Shown here in pieces: positions 22,741-35,879 of a stretch of DNA of 64,000 nt. The notes under the pieces are model-generated. The model was not told the DNA's origin. It searched no databases and saw only the letters and a list, made by a program, of their open reading frames with translations. Every line of letters begins with the position of its first letter. Position 1 is the stretch's first letter. The position numbers and the translations under genes were made by a program. Origin of the DNA: Perilla frutescens. Lineage: Eukaryota > Streptophyta > Magnoliopsida > Lamiales > Lamiaceae. The DNA is taken from assembly GCA_026008535.1 (NCBI GenBank), contig BRKX01000004.1, positions 28,896,501 through 28,960,500 of the forward strand, written 5' to 3'.

Positions 22741-23835
22741 GAAAAAGAGTACATCTCACTCTTTTGTTGTAGAAATATGTTTAACTACCTGTTCTACCCG
22801 GTCTTGGGTAGTAGACACTGGAGGTACTGATCATGTTTGCATGTCCTTACAGGGCTTCCTGGTGAAAAGGTAGCTGAGTGAGGGCGAGATTATCGTCTAC
22901 ATGGACAATACTATGAAAGCGGCGGCTGTTGCAATGGGAGACGTTACTTTACCCTTCAGTAGTGATAGGATTTTAGTTTTAAAGGATTGTCTTTATGTGC
23001 CAAATTTTAGGCGGAACCTTATTTCTATTTATAAGTTGTTTTTGAATGGATATTATGTTTCTTTTAATAGCAAGGTTGTTATCACTAATGGTAAACGTTT
23101 TATCTATTCTGGCACATTGTATGTACATCTTTATATACTTAATCCTATGTAAAACACTACACAATCACAATTACTGAATACATCAATCACAAACCCTAAT
23201 AAGAGGAAAGAACCTTCAGAATTAAATCAAACCTATCTTTGGCATCTTAGGCTAGGTTATATTAACCTTAAGAGGATACAAAGGCTAATAGACAATGGAC
23301 CATAGTCTTCATTGGTTTTGGAAGTGTTTCCTTTGTGTGAATCCTGTTTAGAAGGTAAAAATGACCAATCGATCCTTTAAGTCAAAAGGGAATAGATCCG
23401 AAGAGGTATTAGATTTGATTCAATCTGACTTATGTGACCCTATGTCAGTTCAGGCTCGAGGAGAATATGAGTATTTCATCACGTTCATTTATGATTACTC
23501 AAGGTATGCATACATTCACATGTTGCATCGCAAGTTCGAATTTAGGGCGAAAGAGAAGAAATAAATAGGCAAAAGTATCAAGTCACTATGTTCTGATCTT
23601 GGTGGTGAGTACCTCTCTAGTGAATTTAGGGACTATTTGGTAGAAAATGGGATTAAATCACAGTTGACTGCGCCTGGCACACCACAGAAGAACGGCGTAG
23701 CGGAAAGAAAGAATGGAACGTTATTAGAGATGGTTAGATCGATGATGAGCTATTCAGAGTTGCCTCTTACATTCTAGGGATTTGCCCTAGAAACTACAAC
23801 GTACATCCTTAACTTGGTTACATTGAAATCAGTTC
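22741..23835 (+). pseudogene. Copia-B protease and integrase, truncated by Copia-C
   Basis: TNT1-94-like pol. The protease motif is WVVDTGGTDHVC (active-site Asp present). 22901-23152 holds the LVLKDCLYVPNFRRNLIS block. The integrase zinc region shows HLRLGYINLKRIQRL and CESC, then the core with FITFIYDYSRYAYIHM and, after a frameshift, NGVAERKNGTLLEMV. The reading is broken by several stops and ends at 23835, where an LTR interrupts it. The reverse transcriptase is not found in continuation within the window. Confidence 0.8.
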
Positions 23836-25030
23836 TGTTAGTTTTGTATAATGGAAGACATGTCTTTGTATACTTTTTTGATGATATGATGATATAGATT
23901 GATTTTATTGCAGTTACTGTTTGAATTTACTTTATTATATAATTGTTTATGCATATTTAATATACTTACATTGTAGATGATATGATGTGGTTAGACACAC
24001 AGTCAGATCCTTGTACCGTATTAAAAGGCTCACGGCTTAGATGGTCCTTAATACACCATCGGTACACCGTAGAATAATCTGATAGTTAGTTTGTCTAGAC
24101 TAATTGATTATTCTAATACACTTGTTAGTGTATTGAGGAGGATCATGATAGGATACTGTTCTCTACTCTGACACTATAAGTTAGAGAATAAAGATCCACA
24201 GAGTTTGGTTTCTAAACTTATATGTATTGGTGAACATATGTATGCTTTGTTTATTCCTTTAATTTATCCATGGGTGAAATTCTCTCATAGAATCAATAAA
24301 CTCGATATCTTAGGTGATAGCATTTGTGTATATGATGTGTCGTGTAATATATATAAGCATCGTGTCCTGGTACGCCACGTTGATGATGTTCTCTTGAGGA
24401 AACACATGTTCATGTGAAACCCTGCAGGTGGAATTTATTCCGTACATGAATAAGGCTTGTGTGGTACTGCTCAAGGTTTTAGATATTAATTAATTATAGC
24501 TGTCAGAGGCTTGCATAATTAATTAATGAACATTAGATCTTAAACACGTGGAATGGCTGAACTAAAGGAGAAAACATATTCACAAATATGTATTAAATTG
24601 GTAAGTCAGTATTAATTCTTTAGTGGAATAAAAGTAATATTTAATTTATTTAATAATATCCTAAGTTTATTGGATATTGAAAATTAAATAAATTAGCAGG
24701 TCAATTTAATATTCTTCTAGATCCCTGTTGTGGCCCAATTAGACTGATCAAAGTGGATTTGAGATAGAACATGAGCCAGAGGCCCAAACCCAGTTAGGGA
24801 TGCAATTTTCGGCCACCTAAATAGGGAGGGGATGAAAATTATACATGTAATTTCCAGCTCTCTTGTTCTCCATAGAATCCTCACCCGTATTAGTAGAATA
24901 CAGCTCACTCTGAATCTGATACTCAGTCCGAGAATACAACAAAAGATCTTGGAGTGGAATAGCAATCAAAGGGGGGTGCCGATCACGGTGCAATTCAACA
25001 ACAAGATTAGATCTGTAATCTTGTCCACAA
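23836..25030 (+). repeat. Copia-C LTR, first part
   Basis: Begins TGTTAGTTTTGTATAATGG directly after AGTTC in the Copia-B integrase. It runs 1,195 bp, then is interrupted at 25031 by Copia-D. Its remainder resumes at 54370 after the duplicated CACAA. Confidence 0.85.
25026..25030. other. Target-site duplication of Copia-D, left copy
   Basis: CACAA immediately before the Copia-D LTR; the identical CACAA stands at 54365-54369 immediately after the other LTR end. Confidence 0.85.
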
Positions 25031-26418
25031 TGTTAGTTTTGTATACTGGAAGAACATGTCTTTGTATACTTTTCTGATTATATGATGATATAGATTGAAT
25101 CTTATTGCAGTCACTGTTTGCATTTACAATTTTATATAATTGTTTATGCATATTCAATATACTTATAATGTAGATGATATGGTGTGAGTAAACACACAGT
25201 AAGATCATATCATCAGATCCTTGTATTGTATTAAAAGGCTCACATCTTAGATGGTCCTAAATACACCATCTGTACACCGTAGAATAATCTGATAGTTAGT
25301 TTGTCTTGACTGATTGATTATTCTAATACACTTATTAAGTGTATTGAGGAGGATCACGATATGATACTGTTCTCTACTCTGACACTATAAGTTAGAGAAC
25401 AAAGATCTACAGAGTTCGAGTTCTGAACTTATATTTATTGGCGAACATATGTATGCTTTGTTTATTGCTTTGATTTATCCATGGGTGAGATTCTCTTATA
25501 GAATCAATAAACTCGATATATTTGGTAATGACATTTGCATACATGATGTGTCGTGCAATATATATAAGCACCGTGTCCTGGTACGCTAGGTTGATGATGT
25601 TCTCTTGAGGAAACACAAGTTCATGTGAAACCCTGCAGGTGGAATTTACTCCGTACATGATAAAGCTTATGTGGTACTACTCAAGGTTTTAGATGTTAAT
25701 TAATTATAGCTGTCAGAGGCTTACATAATTAATTAATGAATATTAGATCTTAAACACGGGGAATGGCTGAATTAAAGCAGAATGCATATTCACAAATATG
25801 TATTAAATTGTAATATTTAATTTATTTAATAATATCTTAAGTTTATTGGATATTGAAAATTAAATAAATTAGCAGGCCAATTTAATATTCTTCTAGATCC
25901 CTGTTGTAGTCCAATATGACTTTAATGGACTGGAGATAGAAAAGGAGATTGAGGCCCAAACCCAGTAGGGTTGGAGTACTGTATTTTCAGCCACCTCCTA
26001 ATAAGTAAGGAGGTGGGGATCAAAAATATATACACACAATATCAGCCCCTCAGTTATCTCTTTATCTCCACAGATTCCATAATTATCTAGTAGATTTCTG
26101 TCCACCCTGAATCTAGATACAGTATGGGAATACAACAGAAATTGAGAAGTCGAATTGTTGAGCTAAAGGGCGCCGTTCATCATCATATCAACAGCAAGAT
26201 TAGACCTTTAATCTTTTTCTCAACTCGACGTTCAATTGTAAGTCATTTTTCGATTATCTATGTTTTCATTTTCAGTAGAATCGAAAAACCGATTTGCATG
26301 TTTAATTGAACTTGGTTGATTAAAACATTTGTGTTGCATAAAATATGAATACATGATATTAGGATTAAAGAACAACCAAATAGATAATGTGGTGGTTTAA
26401 TTCGAAAAAACCCCAACA
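25031..26418 (+). repeat. Copia-D 5' LTR
   Basis: 1,388 bp, TGTTAGTTTTGTATACTGG to CCCCAACA. Closely similar along its length to the split LTR at 35880/54364. Confidence 0.9.
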
Positions 26419-26420
26419 AT

Positions 26421-26431
26421 TGGTATCAGAG
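26421..26431 (+). other. Copia-D primer-binding site
   Basis: TGGTATCAGAG, matching the 3' end of initiator-methionine tRNA, two bases after the LTR. Confidence 0.85.
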
Positions 26432-28084
26432 TGGATTTTGGCACTGTTCTAGAATTAATCCTAGGATAAATTCGATGTATATATTTAAATTTGATGTTAA
26501 ATTTATGGTGTTTAAATTTTCAGATTTAAATATGTATAGATGTCATTTTTATTGTGTTCAAAACTTGGATGAATTTTTGAATCTTGTTCAAAAATTCTAG
26601 TTTTGAAGTTTGGTAAAATTTTCGGTAATATGTTATTAGATTTGGAATGTTATTTGATGTTATCAAATTTCCAGATTTAATTACATATGTGTTTCGAAAA
26701 TTATGATTCCAAAGTTTTTGAAACTTTGGTGTTTTAATTTTCTTAATTTGTGTTATGGTATTTTCGATCATGTTAGAATAATTTGGAGAAAAATTTAATT
26801 AATATTAAATTTTCAGATTTATGTAACATGTGATAATCGAAAAAATATAGTGTTGTTTTTAAGAAAATTTAATATGTTAAATTCCCTAATTTGTTCTATG
26901 TATTTTCAAGCATGATTAGTATAAATTTGGAGAAGACTTTAATTAAAATTAAATTTTCAGATTTTTATATCATGTAGTATCGAAATATATGGTGTTAACT
27001 TTAGGTAATTTTAATGTATTTAATTCCCTAATTTTTCTTGATAAAATTTCGGTCAAAATAAATTAATTTGGAGAAGTTTTTGATAAAAATCAAATTTTTA
27101 GATTTATTTATTGTAAGTGTCGAAAATTGGGAGTGTTAGAATTGGATATGGTAATTTTTTATGTATATCATAAGTTACCTAATTCTAATATAAATAAATT
27201 TGAAAATAGAATATTAAATTTGGAAAGAATTTGAAGTTGATCAAATTTTCAGATTTTTATTCTTGTAATTTTCAAAATTTATGTATATTGGAATTGGATA
27301 AGGTAATTTTAATATATATCATTAGTTATTAAAATTCTAATCCATAAAGATTTGAAAATAGAATTTAAATTTGGGAAGAATTTGAAGTGGATTAAATTTC
27401 CAGATTTTATTCTTGATATTTTCGAAAATCTTGTAGATAAGAATTGGAAAAGTAATTTTTGGTGTATATCATAAATTACTTAATTCTAATCTAGATGGGT
27501 TGAAAATAAAATTGAAATTTGGAAAGAGTTTGAAGTGGATCAAATTTCCAGATTTTAATTTGTGTAATTTTCGATCCTAGTCTAAATATTTGGGATAGAA
27601 TTCTAATCTATATCAATATTTTCAAATATTTATTAATTAGGGTTTACAGGAAAATTAAAAATAAATTTGGTGGATAATTTTAATAAATTTTCAGATTTAT
27701 TTTTATGAAATTTTCGAGATATACAAGATTAAATTTGGTAGATAATTATTTTAATTTCCAAATTATATCTTGTGGTAATTTTTGAAATTATTAATTTAAT
27801 TAATTGCAATTTTTGAAAATTAATATCATGTATGGTAATCATATGGTATTTTATGTTAATCATGTAATTATGATTGTTGGTTTTGAAGACTAACATGTTT
27901 GCAGGTTAATCATGTAATTATGATTGTTGGTTTTGTAGACTATCATGGTTCCTTTAATTATGTGATGTATGTTTTAATTTTATGTTGGATGTATTATGGG
28001 CCGTATGCCGGTTTGGCTACATGATTTTAATCCATGAGAAAATCCATGGATTAGGTCAAGGTTTTATTTTATGTTGTTTTAGGT
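26432..28084 (+). other. Copia-D leader with degenerate repeats
   Basis: AT-rich, no ORF. Degenerate repeating units around TTAAATTTCCAGATTTTA and TTTTCGAAAAT, comparable with the Copia-B leader. The block GCCGGTTTGGCTACATGA near 28008 has its counterpart at about 20847 in Copia-B; homology with Copia-B is lost after about 28084, which marks the junction with foreign sequence. Confidence 0.6.
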
Positions 28085-30299
28085 TCTCTTATGAACCTAG
28101 ATTGAATAAGTTCTCTCTCAAGGAGCTAGAATTAAGTAGAGCTGTTCGAAAGAACATTTATAGAGCGTTCATAAGAAGGATAAAAGGGTTCTGAGATTAT
28201 GGTAGAATCGAGAAAAAGGTCATGAAGTCCAGTTTCGAGCAAGGAGCAATAAGATGAGCAGTCAAGTTAAAGGCAAGTTATCCTATCGTGGATCTAACGC
28301 AAGTTCAAGGAATCCCCACGCAAGAGTTTTCAACTCTAGAGAAGTCTCGTCTGAAGATCCAATCGCGTTCACAAGGAATGAAGATTCGTTTCCTTCGATG
28401 GAGGCTCGTTAATTCGATGAACGTACATTCAAGGTCACGTCGTGTTCGATACCCAAAAGTCATCGCTTGTTTCAAGCCGATTAATGAAGATGAAGATTGT
28501 CGCCACGACTATAGCCAAGATAGTTCGAGGATACATTTATCGGTGTTCTATCAAGCATCCAAGAGACGTTGAAGTCAAGCTGTTTTGAGTCCAGAAGGTG
28601 CCATAGATTAAAGTCGCTTTGTCGTATCTCTTTCGATAAATAGGAAGTAATTCCCGGGATATCGCTTTCCCAGCCAAGTGAAGCCATTTGAGTCCAGCCA
28701 ACTCGTGCTATTTCATAGCAACCGTGCCAAGAAGAAGGTACGTGATGCTCAAGAAAGAGAGAGAAGACCCGAAGAAGAAGATCGTTAAGAAGATAGACCT
28801 AGTATTCGGTAGATTGAGAGTTTCAGTATGATGGAAGTTTTTGTTGAGTCTATTTATTCATTCTCGTGTCAATAGAATCGATTTGTTCATTCTCTTTTGG
28901 AATCGATTTATTCTCTTGTTAATTGAATCAATTGCCCTTCAATAGCTTCATATCAATTGAAATTCTCCATTTATACCATTTGAAATTCTTTGATTATATC
29001 CGCTTGGATAATTTACAATCCTTTGGATGGTACTTCTTTGATCATCAAGAATCAGCAATAGCATTTCCTTGTTAGGCTATGCTAATGCCTTTGAGAAAAT
29101 ATTTCTGCACGGTTTTCAGTTGATAACCGTTGATTTCTTCCATATCTTTGTTATATGCAAGAACCCTTTAATTTTATAAGTCCTCTGAAAAGGCAATATT
29201 TTTGGCACATATAACCTAGTGTTATATTCTTTCCAGCTTTTAAGCTTGTTAATGAATTGTTGATCAAGAGAAAGTCCTCACTCTGAGGCATTCATTTATT
29301 TTGCTCCCACTCATAGAACTCGAGTGTGGATCTCGGAATAGAGCAGAGAGCTATAGCAGTATTCCTTTTAGTCAAGGTTGGAGGAATAAGAGATAGTATT
29401 TCCTAGCAGGAAGTAGAATCCAAGTAAGCGCCAGATAGTATTCTCTAAGTTTAGGACGTGCGTTTTCAAGAAGATTTCTCAGCTCGTTGCGTTTGAAGGC
29501 GATCTAAGGAACGACAGCAGGTAAGTTCCGAGCGTGCAGTTGAAAGTCCAGACGTGCGATCGTTACGCCTGCAAGTGATGGTGACCACCAGCAAAAGCCA
29601 TGAAGTCAGATGACTGCTTCGAGGAAAAGAGACGACTGCAACGAAGAAGTTTAGATTTAAGTTGCATCGAGAATTTAAGTTAGAAGTACATCGAAGTACG
29701 CCCCAAGAAGACGAAAAAGTCGAACCTCAAGAAGTTAAAGTTGAAGATAAAGTGAGTTTTCGAATGAGATAGAGCGTGCAAGGAACCATCGAAGGAGGTG
29801 CTCGATTGATTCAAGTTCGTCATCTAGTTCGAGTTCGTTAAAGTTTCTCAAAGCTGCGAGAAGTAAAGTGAGAAGCAAAAGCAAAGCCAAGCAGGATAAA
29901 AGAAGGATGGACTCGTTGAGATCGCCCTTGCATGAGGAGCAAGCTTGGCGCAGTTTTCTTTTCTTTTATTTCTTTCGTTAATCGAATAGTTTCTAGAGGT
30001 CCGCTCGAATGAAAGATCATAAGAAGCTCATGTGAAGCATTATTTCGAGAGAGATGTCATTAAGGAAGAAAATATAGAAGATGCTAAGGCTTTGAGGAAG
30101 AAAAGAAGAACGACTATAGAAGTATTAGTCCTGCGTGAGGACTAATTTATAAAGGAAGGCCTCAGGCTATTCTTAGTCGTATAGTAAAGGTTTCAAACCT
30201 ATGTTGTTTCAGTAAGTCTTTAAGTTCTTGAAAAGGTATCCAGATCTCTGTTGAGAGGAAGTAAATTTCGGGACGAAATTTTTTTTAAGGGGTGTAGGA
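28085..30299 (+). mobile_element. 5'-truncated Ty3/gypsy internal sequence, mostly unrecognisable
   Basis: Lies between the Copia-D leader and a long gypsy LTR and ends with a chromovirus-style polypurine region (AAATTTCGGGACGAAATTTT at 30267-30286, then AAGGGGTGTAGGA). I cannot identify domains in it: short frames exist (28254-28408, 28288-28572) but none matches gag or pol motifs that I know. It may be a 3' untranslated region or contain a further insertion. Confidence 0.45.
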
Positions 30300-33200
30300 T
30301 GTAACAACCCGGATTTTCAGAATATGATTAAGTAATTCCTAATTTTAATTAGAAAATTTTAAGAGGAATTTTGAGCATAATAAAGATGTTTCGGTTGTAA
30401 GCAGCGATTTTAGGATTTATTTTTCGTAAAATCGTCTTTTCGAGAATTTCGATCCGAGCACAGTTATAACCGATTTTTGTCATGTTTGAAAGGCATTGAC
30501 CCAAGGAGCATGTTGGTGCTTTCCGATTTTGAATTTGAAGTCGTTTGAGTTCCCGGTGATTTAAATCGCTTTTAAAGAAGTTATGAATAGTGTTTTTCTG
30601 TAGGAGCGCGATCGTTAGAAATTTGCGAAATCTCATGTGTTGACCCGAGCCTTGATTTTTCAAGCCTACCCTATAGGAAATTTCTCAAGAAATCCGTTGG
30701 TGTTCTCGGATTTTCATTCTGAGATCAATTGAATGCTCGGAAATTTTATTTGTCCCTTGCGTGGAATAGTAACTTTATTTTTGAAAAGAGATTAATTTCT
30801 CGTTTTCCTTCAAAACGACTCGTTCTTTATTCTGAGTCAAGTTGGTTCAATAGTACTCAAGCCAACGAACCTGCTGGTATTTTCGGATTTAATAAACGAG
30901 GTCATTTGGACCTCGCCATCGAATAAAGCGCCTTTTATCCGAACTCGATATTTTTAAAGCAGTATTGTTGCACTGCCGAAAGCTTCCCGAGGAAACCATA
31001 TTTTTTAGCTATAAATAGGGGAGCACCCCTCCCTTCATTCTCGCTCATTCCTTCTTCACCACCATTCTGTAGATTAGAGAGAGAGAGTAGAAGGAAGCTC
31101 TCTTCGTGAGAGCACCCCTAGTTGAGAGAGAGAGCGAAGGAGGGCGCGGGTGCGCAAGGGGGCCCCCGTGGCACAAGGGGAGCCCCGCAGCGCAAGGAGA
31201 GCCCCGCAGCGGTAGGAGAGCCCCGCGGCGCTGTGTAGCGCCGGCGTGCACAAGGAGCCCCGCGGCGCTAGTACTGTTCGGCAGCTCCGGCACATTTTCG
31301 TGTGGAGGCCATAACTTTCGCCTCGATTTGAACCACGAGGCCCATGAGTACTTAAATTGAAGCTCTTTCGATGATCTACGAGGTAGCAGTGTCTGTGCCT
31401 GTCCAGAATCTCGACCATTCGAGTAATATTTTCCGTCCCCTTTTAGGTAATTTCGAGCATTTTAAATCGTTTAAATTCTCATGTTTTAAGTTATAGTTAA
31501 GGGGCAAGGGTTTAGATATCATTTCGATGTCTTATTAGGAGCTCGAATAAGGTTTCAAGTCATTGATCTACTTTCGTAAATAAGAGGTGAACCCTGAAGA
31601 GGCCCGAGGAAGGATTTTCGGTCGTTGCTTCGTCTACGTGCTCGTGTTCGAGATGCTCGTCATCGAGGTGGGTGGTTCTAAACCAAGTATAAGATATGAG
31701 CTATTAAGCTCTAGAAGCATGTTAAGGCAAGGGAAATATCCAATTAAAATATTTTATGCTCTGCATGTTTAGTCTCTGTACAAGGAAGGAAAGGAATTTA
31801 TATGCATGATTATGTTGAATTGTTATTTGAGTTTGATAAGGTTAAGGAAGTTATTATAAGTTAAGTGAGCTCTCAAGTATGTTTAGATATGCTAGAATTA
31901 TTTATATACAATTTATGCTAGCATGAGGTGTTTAGAATTGCTTTATTACAATCAAAGTTTATCCGCGTTCTTTTCCTCGTATTTGAATATTTATGCTTTG
32001 TTAAAGCTCGTATAGTTAAGGATTAGGTTTTTCCTTTTAGAATAGGTCATAAATCCCTTATAGTCCGAGATCGTGCGCAATTAAAGAATTAGCCTTAGAC
32101 GATTGCTCTAAGCTTGGTATTGCTAGCTAAGTCAAGTAGGTAAGGAATGAGGTTAAGGTTAAGTAAGAAAGGAGGTAAAGGAAGGATATAGCTTCTGTTG
32201 TAAGCAGGTTATCGAGCTCAAAGAACAGTTTATTTGCATTATCATGCCGTGACCTTCGTGTCACTAAAGTTAAACATTTGAAAGTAAAGGGAGACACTGC
32301 TGGGTAATCCCCTCGCATACTCAGAGGATATTTGAGGTATTCCCTCTCTCATCCTAAGGTATAACAGTGCAGTAGACAACAGGTTTGAGCCAGGAAAGGC
32401 GCCAAGAAAGGAAGTAAAAGGTTTTGCGGGTATGGAGAGGGCTTTTGCGTTTTGCTCTCCATATGCCACCAGTTTATAATTGGATATTCTAAAGTTTATT
32501 AAAGAGTTTTCTCATAAAACCCCACTGAGTACATTAGTGCTCACACCCTCTTTTTCAAATGTTTTCAGGTTGAGATGCTGAGGCCGGTGATGTGCTGCTG
32601 GTGGGGTTGTCTGAGTTGTTTGAGCTTTCAAGTTTGTTGCTCTATATGGTTACATGTTTTCTTCCGCTAAGTTTCTGCTAAGTACTCTGATGTTAGTATT
32701 CAATCTTGATATGTGTAACTTGATTCTTGATAGTAGCATGTTTTAAATGCTATGAATCCTAGTTATCATTAAAGTCTTTGAAGCATGATCTTTTAACATA
32801 CCTGTCTATGCCTTTATTGATTCCGAGTTATTTGAATAGTCATACCTGTTGAGCATTCTGGTATTTATTCATCTTCAGTTGACTTTTGAATAAGTCTTGA
32901 ATGCTTTTTATTATTGTTCACCTACAAAGAGGCTTGTTCTTTCAAGCATGATTATGTTCGTTCAAGTTAAGTTTTAGTTAGTTATTGCTTTGTCCTATGA
33001 ATGGGACAATAAGATAAGTTTGACTCCGACCTATTTATGGGTCTTAGTTGATGTGACCTATGATGAGGTCTTATTTATTTGAAGAGTCAAACTCGTATCA
33101 TGTTTGTCTTTGGATTCTGTTTAAATTTCGGTTGGCCTATGATATGGCGTTCTTTTGACTCGATTAAATCCTTTGACCCCTTTGACTTATTTGAACCCTT

Positions 33201-33373
33201 TGACCCTTTTCAATCATTGAAAACGTTAGTTCTTCCAAGTCATAAAGTTAAGTTGCCTAAGTTCTTGAGGCGCTAACTTAGTTAAATTCTAAAAACACCC
33301 CCTAGATTTCTGATTTTTCGTGCTATTTTACGCACAACAACCCCGTCCCCATCCTCCGGACCGGGCTGTTACA
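30300..33373 (+). repeat. Long chromovirus-like gypsy 3' LTR
   Basis: 3,074 bp from TGTAACAACCCGG to CCGGGCTGTTACA, giving TG...CA ends within short inverted repeats. A TATA box TATAAATAG occurs at 31010-31018. About 120 bp further lies a GC-rich minisatellite (31136-31290). Homologous by blocks such as TTTGAGTTCCCGGTGAT to the LTR starting at 61425. The preceding polypurine region GGGACGAAATT is typical of Tekay/Del-type chromoviruses. The LTR abuts copia integrase text at 33374. Confidence 0.85.
31136..31290. repeat. GC-rich minisatellite in gypsy LTR
   Basis: About four imperfect copies of a 19-bp unit like AAGGAGAGCCCCGCAGCGC in an otherwise AT-rich LTR, just downstream of the presumed transcription start. 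Confidence 0.75.
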
Positions 33374-35800
33374 CACTCTGACTTATGTGGCCTTATGTCA
33401 GTTCAAGCTTGAGGAGGGTATGAGTATTTCATCACACTCATTGATGATTACTCAAGATATGGATATATCTACCTATTATGTCGCAAGTCTGAATGCTTTG
33501 ATAAATTCAAAGAATTTAAGGCGGAAGTGGAGAAACACACTAGTAGAAGTATCAAGTCACTGCGTTATGATCATGGGGACGAGTATCTCTCGAGCGAATT
33601 TAGGGACTACCTAGCATAAAATGGGATTACATCCCAGTTGACTGCGCCGGGAATGCCACAGCAGAATGGCGTGGCGGAGAGAAGGAATAGAACCTTGTTA
33701 GAGATGGTTTGATCGATGATGAGTTATTCAGAGTTGCCTATTTCATTATGGACATATGTCCTAGAAACAGCAGCCTATATTCTTGACTTGGTTCCATCGA
33801 AATCAGTTCCTTCTACACCCACAAAACTTTGGACTGGACAAAAGCCCAATTTAGGACATGTTCGGATTTGAGGTAGCCCAACACACGTGTTGGATAAGGA
33901 AGCTGATAAGTTGGCACCTTGTACTGATGTGAGGTTGTTTGTTGGATATCCTAGATGAACGAAAAGTGGTCTATTTTATATTCTTAAGGATCAGAAGATC
34001 ATTGTTAACACCAATGCTTGATTCTTAGAAGAAGACTATGTCATAAATCACAAACTAAGGAGTCAAATTATCCTTGAGGAGTTGAGAGGGGAAGGATCGA
34101 ATCCTACACCAGTAGTACAAGAAGAAGTACCATAAGACACTGCACAAAGTGTCACAGATACACGAGAACTACCTTGTCGTAGTGGGAGGATTGTACGCCA
34201 ACCTGATAGATTCATTAGCTTGGGTGAATCTTCGAATTTCCCTGAAGGACTCAATGAATTGGATCCCAAGACCTATGAAGAAGCGGTCCAAGATAAGGAT
34301 GCAAATTCTTAGAAATTTGCAATGGAATCTGAGATTGGATCTATGGATCACAATCAAGTATGGGAGCTTGTAGAACCACAAGATGGGGTAAAACCCATTG
34401 GGTGCAAGTGGGTCTACAAACGAAAGAAAGGACCTAACGGGAAGGTTGAAACCTTTAAAGTAAGACTTGTGGTAAAATGGTACACTCAGAAAGAAGAGAT
34501 CGATTATGAGGAAACCTTTTCCCCAGTAGCCATGCTTAAGTCAATCTGGATTCTCTTATCGATTGTCACTCATTTGGATTATGAGATTTGGCAGATGGAT
34601 GTCAAGACAGCTTTCCTGAATGGAAGTCTTGAGGAAAACATCCACATGAAGCAACCAGAGGGTTTCATTGCTAAAGGCTAAGAGCACTTAGTGTGCAAGC
34701 TTAAGAGGTCCATCTATGGACTTAAGCAGGTTTCGAGGTCTTGGAATATCCATTTTGACGAGGTTATCCGGTCATATGAATTCGTGCAAAGTCCAGACGA
34801 GAGTTGCGTGTACAAGAAATGTGACGGAAATGTGGTGGTTTTCCTCGTACTGCATTATCAAACATAAGGGTGTGGTTGTCCAAGCAGTTCGATATGAAGG
34901 ATCTGGGAAAATCTGGACACGTCCTTAGCATTAAGATCATTCGAGATTGGCAAAAAAGGATGCTCTGCCTATCCTAGGCGACTTATGTCAATACAGTGCT
35001 AGCTAGGTTTAACATGCAAGATTCCTAGAAAGGTTTTATACCTTTTAGGCATGGAATTCATCTATGCAAGGCAATGTGTCCCCAAACACAGTTTGAAATA
35101 AATGAGATGAAGAAAGTCTCATACGCTTCGACTGTGCGAAGTTTGATATATGCTATGCTATACACGAGACCTAATATATGCTATGATGTTGGCATGGTAA
35201 GCAGATATCAGTCTAACTCTGGACAAGGTCACTAGACTACGGTTAAGAATATTCTCAAGTACCTGAAGAGGACTCAAGATTATATGCTGGTATACCACTC
35301 TAATAGTCTAGTACCTTTGGGTTACACAGACTCAGATTTTCAATTTGATAAAGATCAGAGTAAGTCTACCTCAGGCTATGTGTTTATATTAGGAGGTGGA
35401 GCCATTGCATGGAGGAGCATCAAGTAGAAATACATTGCTGACTCTACCATGGAAGCTGAATATGTAGCTGCCTCTGAGGCTGCAAAAGAAGTTGTCTGGC
35501 TCCGGAGCTTCCTATTGGATTTGAGCATGGTTCCTGATTTGCCTAAGAGCATCACAATATACTATGATAACTCTGGTGCAGTGGCAAATTCGAAGGAACC
35601 TAGAGCCCATAAGGCAAGTAAACACATAGAAAGGAAATACCATCTTATATGAGAAATTATTAAGAGAGGGAACGTGGCGGTGGTCAAGATTGCATCGGAG
35701 GACAATCTAGCTGATCCATTCATGAAGAGCCTTCCAGCTAAGACCTTTGATGGTCACATGGAGAAAATGGGAGTGAGATGCAAACCTGAAGACGCAGTTT
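33374..35800 (+). pseudogene. Copia-D pol: integrase, reverse transcriptase, RNase H
   Basis: Starts inside the integrase (SDLCGLMSVQ) with DDYSRYGY, NGVAERRNRTLLEMV and FVGYP blocks. The reverse transcriptase is best in 34322-34681: WELVEPQDGVKPIGCKWVYK and MDVKTAFLNGSLEE. The region that should hold the catalytic YVDD (around 34850-34870) is damaged, so the enzyme is inactive. RNase H includes the open stretch 35449-35652 with MEAEYVAASEAAKEVVWLR and HIERKYHLI, then IIKRGNVAVVKIASEDN. More than ten stops or frame changes. The N-terminal domains are missing at the gypsy junction. Confidence 0.85.
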
Positions 35801-35865
35801 GAGTTTTATAGTTTTGATTTGAGAGTTAGCCAGTTAGTTATTATGCTTGAAAGACATGCTTCAAG

Positions 35866-35879
35866 TATAAGTGGGAGAT
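35866..35879 (+). other. Copia-D polypurine tract
   Basis: TATAAGTGGGAGAT directly before the TGTTAG start of the 3' LTR; the same motif precedes the Copia-A LTR. Confidence 0.75.

Noticed and set aside
28288..28572. 94-codon frame as a host gene
   Set aside because: No recognised motif, Arg-rich composition and position inside a truncated gypsy element; reported only as part of the unidentified segment.
31045..31418. Overlapping Arg/Ala/Gly-rich frames on both strands
   Set aside because: They lie on a GC-rich minisatellite in an LTR, where stops are rare by composition.
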